A DNA stretch of 64,000 nucleotides from Congeria kusceri. Lineage: Eukaryota; Mollusca; Bivalvia; Myida; Dreissenidae. This document shows, in pieces, positions 48,401 to 60,400 of this stretch. The translations under genes and the position numbers were made by a program. The notes below the pieces were generated by a model that saw nothing but the letters and a program-made list of their open reading frames with translations, searched no databases and was not told where the DNA came from. Where the stretch lies: contig CM051032.1 of the NCBI GenBank assembly GCA_027627225.1, positions 68,793,320-68,857,319 on the forward strand. Reading direction: 5' to 3'. Every line of letters starts with the position of its first letter. The stretch's first letter is position 1.

Positions 48401-51400
48401 TTTGTATACTTGTGTAGCATTAAAAAATACGGGTAAAGTCCGACTTGAGTTACAAACCACTAAATTTTGACAGAGTTATGGCCCTTTATTTGACTTAAAT
48501 TCACTAAAAACATAGTTTCCTGACAATAACTCAACAATAGCTTGACATATTTAAATAATTATTGGTACACATGTGTAGCATCATAAATTACAGGTCAAGT
48601 TCGACTTTTTTACAAACCACTAAATTTTGACACAGTTATGGCCCCCCTTTTTGACTTAAATTCCCGAAAAAGATGGACAATAACTCCTGAAAGGCTTCAG
48701 ATATTTAATTTATTTTTGGTACATAGGTGTAACATCATAAAATACAGATCAAGTTCAACTTCGGTTACAAACCACTAAATGTTGACAGAGTTATGGCTCC
48801 TATTGAAATAATTTTTTCCCAAATACACTGTTGACCATTCACAAATTCAAGCATTCTCTCTGTCCATTTCTTTCGCCTGGATGCCATAGTTTTATGAGAA
48901 GGCCATATTGTGGGGCTTTATCCGTCACTCATGTGACAATTATAGTTAAACTATTTTCAATAGATTAAAGCAGATACGTAGCTTTATGTTTTTGGGAGGG
49001 GAGTATGCATCAGTGGCGAAAATAATGCGCTTGAAAATCCTTAACTGATGTCAAACATTATTTGGCTAAAAAATGGACCGTCTATAAAAATATCCGACAG
49101 TAATTATGTAGCAGGAAAATAAGCATACAAGCAAGCAAGCATGTGCACTCAGTACTGGTATACCAGCTTACGCAGGAAAAGTGTGAGTAGGTTAAATGAC
49201 CGCCGTTATATGACTGAAATACTGTTGAATACGGCGAAAAATCCAAACAAACAAACAAAACTTACTGCAATAACTATACAGACCTATCATGTAAGCTTTG
49301 ACATAAACATCCATTTGATTATTCCGACATTCGTTGTAAAATACAGGCTCTATTGATTTGCTGACAAAATGTTTTAAATATAAATCAATTAATGATTGTG
49401 TTCGTGATTGCTGATATTTTGCTAAATTGTTGTACGATCAGAACTGTAATGTTGCAAATCCCTCGTTACAGAGTGTTTTTGGATTCCTCACGGAATTGGA
49501 CAAAATCGCCAAACTTGCGGAAAAAAGAAAGAAATGGAGGCTGTGTTTGTTGATTGAAGGAGAAATCAACCGTGTATATATCGCATTAAGCAGTTTCCAT
49601 GGGTCGCCAAATATTCGGTCCTACCCTGGTCGCAAAGAAGCCATGTGGAGGACAGCCAGATGCTGTTTAGAAGTGGTAAGCGCCATCTATATAAATACGT
49701 AATTCACAGAACACAGTACAGAAAACCAGGGATATAAATTAGCAATTACCTTTACACTCATATCCTAAATGTTATCAACATAACTACAATGACCCTAACA
49801 CGAATACTCCTGATTGTTATTAACGTAACAACAATGACCCCAACATGTATACTCTAAATCTTATCAACATAACAACAATGACCATAACATGCATATTCCT
49901 AACTGTGTATCAGCATAACATCAATGACCATAACATGCATATTCCTAACTGTGTATCAACATAACAACAATTGCAATGACATGCATATTCCTAACTGTGT
50001 CCATGTATCAGCATAACAACGCAGAACTATATTTTCCTAAATGCTAGATGCTGTTTGCAAGTGGTAAGCGCCATCTACATAATCATGTACCACACAGTAC
50101 ACAATACACAGATCCAATGATTATTTCATTATTTGGTAGGGTCCTGGTTGTTTTTTACGCGATTTGGATTACAAAACCGCATACCAGTTATGTAAAACAC
50201 GGCATGTCATGTTATAATACAGTTCTGAATACAGATGGAAAGTGATGTTTTGGTGCAAATAATCACATGGCTTGCTTGTTTGTCGATACAAAATAAATAT
50301 TGAATGAACCAATACGAACATAGTTTAAATAATTAAATAATGAATGAATATGTGAAACAATCGTTTATTATTATTATTCGATAAACATTTATACATATTG
50401 AATATCTATTTCAGGGTGATCACATGAACGTAAAAAAAGTCTGCAGTATAAGTGAGCATGAATTTGAAATATGTTTATTTATTTACTGCGGAAAAAATGT
50501 ATGCTGTATGGTTAATATTTCACGAACCAGTTGTTCACGTACTGTCAGGACAGGAGATATTTTTCATAATATGTTCATTAGGAATTTTGGTATACCGGCT
50601 CTAACCGGGTTAAAATTGAATGTGTTAGTAAACAAATAGTGTTAGTTTACCAACAACTGCCTAATATTTAGGGAACGCACATCTCCTTTGTTTATATCTT
50701 TCTCTTAACACTAACAAATGATTGAATATAGTATTTGTAAAATGTTGTATTACAATGTATATACTATAATATCGCACGGACACTAAATTTTCTGTTATTA
50801 AGAATTCCTTATTTAAAACTACACATCGTCAAGCCTTGCAAGGGTTTTGCGTTTATTGATTATAATCTATAAACCATACTGAAAAGTGGGCGACCAGTAC
50901 TCAGTTTAAAAGTTTAACTAGCTTATAACTATTTGCTATTCAGTTCTGCAAGAGTTTTGCGACTACGATGACGTTGAAGCGTTCGAGTTGTGGAGTAAGG
51001 CACTCTGCAAGTCCAGCGACTTTGACCTGGCGCTAAAGAAGTGCGAGCTGGCCTTGCAGTATTGCCAGGTATACACTTGTATAGGATTAATAAGGAACAG
51101 TGTTCATAATGTTCCTTAAGTAAATCATAAGTCATAATTTCCTACCATATTTTCTTATGGTGTATACAGTTGATATCCGAAATAAGGTAAAACCAGATCA
51201 ATCTGAACGGTCTAATAGAATCAAAACTTTGAATGCAAATTGTGCTACAATAAAACGCACGGTGATAGGATAAAATTAATTAACCAAGATCTTTCCAAAT
51301 GTTTTTTAAGACGGAAGAAGACCGTAAACGTCTTGAAACGATGCGTGATGAGATATCTGTGAAGATCCAGACACAAGCTTTCACTGACGACATTGAGCCA

Positions 51401-54400
51401 GACAAGTCCTGGCTTGCAGGGACTAGTGTTGCAAATGGCACTGTACGTGTGTTTGTGATCTTTGTTTCACTTTCACTTTTTTCGCTGATTATGTAAACGT
51501 ATTTGTTGTATCGTTCATTGTTTCCCATTTCCCCTTTGACAGTTTTGTTAATATTTATATATGGTTATTTCTTCAATACGTTGCTTAAAACCTGTTTTCA
51601 TTGCCCATTTCTTATTTACATCTTTATATTGAATTTATTATACAAGTAAATACTTAAAAATTATATATTAATACTTGTACACGAGGTTTACATTTAGTTG
51701 TATTTAAATATGCTCACTTTAATGCATGTCATTTAGTTGTATTTAGATATGCTCAATTTCTGCATGTCATTTAGTTGTATTTAAATATGCTCACTTTTAT
51801 GCATGTATATAACTAATAGGTGACAAACAATCATCGGTCGAAATCGCCAGATTCTGACAGATCCCGACGTAAAAGGAGACACAAAAGACGTAAGTTTCAT
51901 GAGGATATTAAGTACGGTGTACGACTCATAAGGATGTTAAAGTACACATTCTGCAATTCATATTGATGTTAGTACACAGCATTCATTGCGCTTGTATAAG
52001 AGTAAATCTTTGTAGTATTAAATGTGGAGACTCTCAACGTTATAACTGGTTTAGTGTCAAACGCGGTTTTGTCTTTTTATAGCCAAAGCCCGAAGCCCTA
52101 GCTTAGCGACCCCAGATGCAGTGGAAGCGCAAAGAAGGGCACAGATCCAGAGACAAGAACAGCAAAGGTCTATAAGCCGCTCTAGCAACAGTGCTGAACG
52201 AACCATTTATAACCGAACGTCACCAGAACATGTCCGCTCTCGAAACAACTCCCAATGTAACGGATTTGAAAACAACGTGGTTAACAACGCGGTAAGAAGG
52301 CTGCAAAATGAGGATAACTTCAACCGGTCAAGGCATACAAGCCAGGCAAGCAACGCAAGCTCGGTTTCTTATGACTACGTCAGCATCTTCGATTCTGATT
52401 CTGATGACGAAACTGATGATGAAACGACATCCACAAATTCAAGCATGAATGCATCCGGTCTTAATATTGAAGATGCTATCGAAGACAATGCATCGTTGCT
52501 GGATGAAAATGCCTCGTTTTATGAACAAAGTTGTCGGTGCTACCAGGAAGCTGTCGTAGACGACAACGTGGAATGTTTAATGAAAGAGGACAAACTGTTG
52601 AAACGTGGCGTGGACTTGAACATGGCGTATCTGAGTCAGTTCGAAGACAGACACCCAGATGTGGTGAATCGTGATACTTTCTATGGCAAATCTTTATCTG
52701 AGGCTGAATTGAAAGAAAAGATTGTAATGAATCCCCAGAAGTATATACCATGTACCATTCAGATGGAAGGGGCTCATGAAGCGTTTTGCACTCCAGTTGG
52801 CGGAAACCACCCATTTTCAGTGATTGAGATATCGGGAAGATCGAAGATTGGACAAGTGTTCAATGAGGATAAAGTTCTTGTTGAACTTCTGGACGACAAT
52901 GATAAACACGAGAAAAGGTTTGGTAGAGTCCTGGGAATATTAGAACGTCAGCGTCAAAAGGACGTCAAAAACCCTGTCTTCATCTGCACACTGGATGATA
53001 TAGATAGTCACTTGGTACGTCCGATGTGTAAAACTGTTCCAAAAATCCACATAATCAACAAACAAGTTGTTGAAAAGTTTGGACACAAAGTCAAACGCTT
53101 CAAGTGTGAAGTCTATGAATACAATGAGAGGGCAGGAATACTGTGTGACCCTAGGATCTATGACATCAATCCTGCTGGACAGAAAACGTACGTTTTTCTT
53201 GTGGCGTACATTAGCTGGAGTCCGCTGCATGTTTACCCTCTTGGGGCTATCATCAAGATTTTGAATTGGGGAAACAGCATTCCGAAAGGATTAACAATTC
53301 TCAACCTCCAATATGAAGTGCCATCAATGTACAAACAGGAAACAGTAAATAGGACCGAGAGCATTATTCGGAGAGGTGTAGATGAACCGAGTGAAAACAT
53401 GTTTCTGGGAAGAACTGATCTGACTCACTTGGACACCTTTACTATTGATCCGCCTGATGCGAAAGACTTGGACGATGCGCTTAGTATCGAGCCAGACGAG
53501 GATGGCTACAGAGTTGGTGTTCACATTGCAGATGTATCAGCTTTTGTCGAAAAGGACGACCCTATTGACAATGAAGCACACGAACGGTCGACAACGTTTT
53601 ACTCTGGAATACGAAGACCCAGAAATATGATACCCGAACCACTAAGTTCAAACCTTTGCAGTCTGTTGCCACATCGACGACGATTGACAATGTCTGTATT
53701 TTTCATTCTGGACAATAAAGGAAGACCAAGGCAAATGGAAGGTGACAATTTCCGTATTGAAGAATCCTTCATAAGGTCGAGGAAACAGCTGTCATATGGC
53801 GAGGCTCAAAAGATTATTCAGTCCAGCGAGAATACCAACGATAACCAACTTTCCAAGGACATTCGAAAGTTATTTCGATTGGCTAAAAACATCAGAGCGA
53901 AAAGACTTGGCAAGGCAATGTTTTCGATCAATCAAGATTGGGAGGAATGCACTGACGAAGAATCAATGTCTGAAACAAAGGAAGCTCATTACCTTGTTGA
54001 AGAATTTATGATATTGGCAAACAAGAAAATAGCAGAAGTATTAAAGAGACGATTCCAGGGTTGTTTGCCGATTCGGCGCCAGCCGCCACCTTGTTTGGAA
54101 GGTCTTCAGGAGTTCGTGAACAATAACGGAGCCTATATAGATGTAATGTCAATGTTCCAAGAAAAAGGTCTGAATGGCGTGGAGAGAGGCGTCAATAATT
54201 ACTTGCACAACAGCGATCCCGCAAAGGAAACCAGACACGTTGCCGTTTCAGAAGAGCTGTGGAAAAGAATGAAATCATCGCCTGAATTTGCAGCAAAGAG
54301 TCTTCAAACGGATCTCCTGTTTGCGTATCAACATGTCATTTATCAGGAGTGGCTGTCCATTCAAGAGCGTGCTGGATACGTGTGTGCCGCAAGTATGTCG

Positions 54401-57400
54401 GAAGAGGATGGGAAACATTACTCGTTAGGGCTGTATCCTTACACACACTTTACATCTCCAATCAGAAGATACAATGACCTTGTCATTCACAGATTGTTAC
54501 GGGCGTACATACGACGTCAGCCATTGCCATACAGCAGGAACGAAATCGAAAATATATGTGTGAAAGTGAATACAATGACAAGAAGGTCTAAGCAATACCA
54601 GAGAGATTGTAAAGCGCTTCAGGAAGCTGTCGATTTGCATATCAACCCACAAATGATGGGATGTTTCGTTGATGAGGTCTCCGACCGCGGATTTTCATTA
54701 TGCTCGATGTCACTGAAATACGCAAAGAAAACAAATAGAGCGTTGAATTTCAGCCTTCTGGATATGGGATATAAACCAGAAGGTTTCAAGGATCCAAACA
54801 CAAACTGGGACAGTGTAAAAGCGACTTGGAGAAAACGTCTCTATGAAGTCAAAGGTGAAGCTTTAATGTACCCTCCGGATCGTGGCAACATCATAACGGT
54901 AAACCACCTGATGCATGTGACCTTCATTCCATTACCCATCTGGGCAAAGATGCTGCAGGCAGCAGCCGATGGTCGACTGGACGACCTGTCGCGACACATG
55001 AAGATCGCTGCCTCCAAGGCACACATACACCCCAAGGGATACGACGATGTTAGTACAGAGTGTCGCGAAATCGAATTCCTGCAACCAAGCACAAAATTCT
55101 CAATGACATTTGCACGGGGACAGATTGTGAACGTCCAGATGACAGCTGGGCCTCAGAAAGGAATGTTAGCTGTCAAGCCAATGTTGTACCACATGACACA
55201 CAGTGTCAATTTCTGCTTGTTGCACACCGACGATCCTGTGTTGCATCTCTACCAGTATGTCACTAATTCAACATGCGATCAGTATAGAAATGTGAAGCAC
55301 TACTTGCAACGCTGGATACCATTGATCTTGATGGAGGCGGCGACGGGAATTGTTCGGAATGAAGAATCATGTTGCATAAAAAACGTTCCCATCAAATTTA
55401 CTTCAGAGAGGCATGGGAAATTTTCACTATGCCTTGCACATTGCGAAACAAGAAATATTGAATTGTCGGGTACAGAAGCCGACGATGAGGATGATGATGA
55501 ATCTGATGGCGGCTGCTGTTCATATGACTGGCTCTGTTTGAAAGCTGAAATACCAAAGGCAAAGTCTGAAAATAGCGGTTGGCAATCTATGTTCGGTAAC
55601 CTCCAGAACTATTGGGTGGGGCACGCGCAAGTGACATGTGTCAAGAAGCAGAAAGATGTTAACCCTTCTGGCAAACTCGTGGTCTCCTTTGAGCTTCATG
55701 ACAAAGCCCGGCATGTTCCACTAGAACTTTCTCAAGATGCGAAGAATGCTAAATATCAGGTTGAGATACTTCGCAAGTCTGAAGTCGACCGGTAGGATGT
55801 TATTTTTGTATTTAATCAAACTTTTGTATAAACTATATTGCGTTCTTAGAAGTGCAATACAAAATAATAAAATGCGTATCCGAATGTAGACATTTATTTC
55901 TTTTGTTTTTGCAGGAGAACGGAAAGTTTTATCAAGAAGCTGCCATCGTGTGGTGATTCCTTGGCAGTCAAAATTGCCCTCAACGACAAAATATCAGATC
56001 TTGGTATCAGTTAATAATGACTGTTCCACTAATGAAATGTATAGTTTTCAATATAGGTCATAGGAGTTAATTGCTTCAGATACTTGTGTACTTTAGAATG
56101 TGAGTTGCTTTTTTTTTAATCCATAAATTATTATTGTCATTGTGTTATGGATGATGCAGTGTCCATTTTAGCTCCACTAGCCAGCGAGGTTATGCCATAG
56201 CGGTACGTTCGTCGTGCGTGCGTGCGTCCGTCCGTAAACTTTTCCTTTAAACGACATCTCTGAAACCGGTATGCCGACTTTGATGAAACGTACAGATGTT
56301 CCTTCTACCAAATTTGCCAAAATGGTTCCAGTCCGCTGCACAAGATGGCCGCCAGGGCTATAAATATATATAAAAAAATCTTTAAACAACATCTCCTACT
56401 AAACCCCCAGGTGGATTTTCAAATAATTTCTTAAAAATGTTCCTTAGGCGGTTCTCTACCAAAGTTGCTCAAAACAGGGGGCGGGGCCATTTTTCCTTAT
56501 ATGGTTATTGTGAAAACTTTGAAAATCGTCTTGTCAGAAACCCCTGTTTTGATTTCGAAATTATTTCACATAAATGTTTCTTGGTTTTTGCTCTACCATA
56601 GTTGCTCAGATGGGTTTGCTCCATTAAAAAACATGCTCGCCAGGTTGCGGGGCCATTTTTTCTTATTTTTGGTTAGTTTGAAAACTTTGAAAATCGTCTT
56701 GTGAGAAACACCTGGTTGGATTTCAAAAACATTTCGCAGAAAAGTTCCTTGGGTAATCCTCTTCCAAAGTTGCTCAAATTGTTCCGCTGAAATACATGGC
56801 CGCCAGTGGACTAGGACATTTTTCCTTATATGGATATATTGAAAATATTTTAGTCAGGAACCACTCTTGGGATTTCGAAATATTTTCATACAAATGTACC
56901 TTGGGTGGTTCTCTACCAAAGTTGCTCAAATGGTTCCGCTCCGCTGAAAGATATCGCCGCCAGAGCTATAAATAGAAAAATCTGTTAACGACATCTAAAC
57001 CTTTTAGGTAGATTTTCTAATAATTTCACAGAAATGATCATTAAGTAGCCATCTACCAAAGTTGCTCAAATGGTTCCGCACCGTTAAAAAAAATAGCCGC
57101 CAGGGGGCGGGGCCACTTTTTTTCTTATATGACTATATTGAAAACTGTGAAAATCTTTATTTCCAAAAACACTGCTTGGATTTGACATTATTTCACAGAA
57201 AATGTTCCTTAGCTGGTTCTCTACCAAAATACTTTATTATTACTTAGTTATTTTGATTTGTTTAACAAAAATCATGGCCCCTAGGGAGCTGGGCGTTTTC
57301 TACATATATATCATATCAGGGTCCTTTTGCTTCTGACACTCCTTACTTAATAATCCAGTGGAGCGTTACAGGCACTCGTGCGCCTCTTGTTGTTGAGAGT

Positions 57401-60400
57401 TGTCAATTAAATTACGTTTTATTTGTTTACGTAGATCGAGACCACGCCCACATTGTGACCACGTTAAGGGAGAGAGACTTGTACTTCGTAGCTAGAGAAG
57501 GCACTGATGAAAAACCTCTTCCCAGGAACAATGTAAAACAACAGGAAGCTATTGACAAGGCTCTAACGTCAAGATTCACGCTCATTCAGGGTCCACCTGG
57601 TAAATAGTATATTAGCTCTAAGTTCAGTCGGGTATGCATTCATATCCAGTATACAAATTATATATAATATAAAATAAATAAAGTGCTCACTTTTAAAAAC
57701 TGACACGTTGACAAAGTGTGGAGGCATTGCAGGCGCTTGACTTTATGTTTGTCGTGCTAAGAATCTTGTGTAGCAAAGCGTTTTTGGTGAGATAGTTCTT
57801 GTTACAGAGAAGGATAGAATTAAATATTCAATATGCAGTATTAGTGTGTTGTATAGTTATTATGTGAGTTTATTTTTATATTGTTTAAAACGATTTCCAG
57901 GAACTGGAAAAACGTACACGGGGATCAAATTGATGTACCTGTTTGACAAGATAAACCGCATTCTACACAAAGAAGGAAAGCCCAGCAAACAAGTGTTGTT
58001 CTGTGGACCTTCAAACAAATCCGTTGATCTGGTTGCCAGTAAGTATAGTTATTGTATGGTATGTACAATTTGTTTTATTTTCGTGTTCTTGTTTTTTATC
58101 ATCACTATAGTTACCCAAACTAGAAAATATACCGTTAATCTCATCCATTGCAGAATGGATGTTAGATCGAATGGGACCGTTTAAACCAAACTTTGTAAGA
58201 GTCTACGGAAGGTCGATTGAAGCGATCGATTTCCCAATACCGGGTCGTACCTTCTTGTCCAAAAAGAGCACACGGAATTCGAAGGCAGACGAAGATCTCA
58301 AACCCGTGACTCTGCATCACCTGATACGCGAAAAGGGCAAGAAATATGCAGAGGAAATTAAAGCCATGGACCGCTTCTTCAAGAAAAACAACTATGCTCC
58401 GATGCCCAAAGAGGTTAGCAAGTATGTACATCTGATTCGTGAGGCATCCATAGATGAGATTCGCAAACACGATGTGATTTTGTGCACCACTGCAGTAGGC
58501 TCAAATCCCAAGGTGTTGGAAGCTACGTCTGTCCATCAGGTGAGATTATTTATTGTTGGTTTATCCTATTACTACAGCCGAATCAATCGTATAACAACCC
58601 ATCGTATAAACTTTAGCTTTATCCGATCGGTTTTTTTAACACACGTTTATTCGATCGTTATTATTAGAATGCACTGTATTTCGATGTGACGTCATACAAA
58701 ATGATGACGTTAGTTGTAAACAAAAACCCCAGTGTTAAAACTGGGAAACCAAAGTTTTTTGGATTTTTGGCATTTATTCACTTTTTGTATGATTTATGAG
58801 CATAGCATAAAAGGATAATCATGCTCGGCCCGAAACATTTGAGCGCTCGGCAAACCTTGCACTCACCTGTTTCTAAGCCTCGCATGATAATCTTCATCTT
58901 TGTCCAACACTCGCCTAGTATTCTCTATTTAGTTTTGTTGCTTGCATGGTCGACCTGACCTGCTAGTATTCAAGACTGTATTGAATGTTAAATAAAAGTA
59001 TTGACACTATTACCGGTAAGGATACAGACGTTTAAATTCCAAATGACGCCATAATATCACAGGTGATTGTTGATGAAGCTGGGATGTGCCCTGAGCCGCA
59101 GTGTTTGGTTCCGATTATTGCCACCAAGGCACAACAAGTGGTTCTTATTGGGGACCATAAGCAGTTGCGACCGATCATCATGTGTCGAGAGGCGGGACAG
59201 CTTGGTTTGGAAACTTCGCTGTTTGAGAGATACGCCGATTCAAACAGCGCATGCAACGTACAGTTCATTATGCTCAACGAACAGTACCGAATGGTAAGTG
59301 AGCCGTCATTGTTAACTATGGCCGTTTCTAATACTAGTAATGTTAAGTGTTGTTATGATGAAATAATAGCACCAATCTGTACTTTTTGTAGGATGCTTCT
59401 TCTATATGTTACGTATCTTCTGTTGTTATAGTATATACTGTTCAAGATTGTCAAGTTTGGAATGGACATTCATTTACCCGTAAATGCTTATTTTGAACTT
59501 CAGCATCCAGCTATCTGTGAATTCCCTTCTCGCCAGTTTTATGACAAGAAATTGGTAACTCGTAATGGCCTTTGGGTATCGAGTGCATTGGAAAAACCTC
59601 TTCAGATTTGGCCACCGAATCCCTACGGTAGATGTCCCCACGTTAGAATTACCACAGTTGAATGTCCTTATGGCGATTGTCCTGAACGTGTCTACCCCCA
59701 CGTTCTGCTGCACGTTGAGGGAGAGGAAAAGGTTCTCACTGTGTCCACGGAGGACGGCAACGAGCAGTCAAAGAGTAACGAGGCCGAAATACAGGAAGTG
59801 GTGCGTATGGAATTTATGCGTCTTGTAGCAACGTTTGCTGCGGTTTTCGGTGATGTTGGATAAACAGAGATAAATGGAATTAAACAATATTGTACACATA
59901 GTGTCACATTGTGTAACATGTATGTATTACCATTATGTAATAATTATTCTTCAAATGTTGGCATTTATCAGATTAGAATCTACCGCTATCTGGGCGAACA
60001 GACCTCCTACGAAAAGGTCTGCATTATCTCGCAGTATAATGCCCAGTGTGCCGAGATCAGACGCAGGCTAAAAGAAGAACGACTGGTCGACACAAATGTT
60101 AGCACGGTTGTCTCGAGCCAGGGTAGGCAGTGCCAATTTTGTATTTAAAACAAATTATTAGCATAAGTTGTATTTGAAAAACATAGTAAACGTAATACCT
60201 GCGATGCACATAATAGCTTTGTCATTAGCAGTTTTGTACATCGTAGTTTAAAATCCCTTGTGGTTATAGGTAAACAGGTTTAGTCCTTGGGTTCATTTTT
60301 AAAGTAACTGAATGTTTGTATTGTTGTTTTAGTCTTGTTTTTCTTTAAAATACTATTGATATATTATTATATAAGCATTGGTCATCGGTATATCAATATG

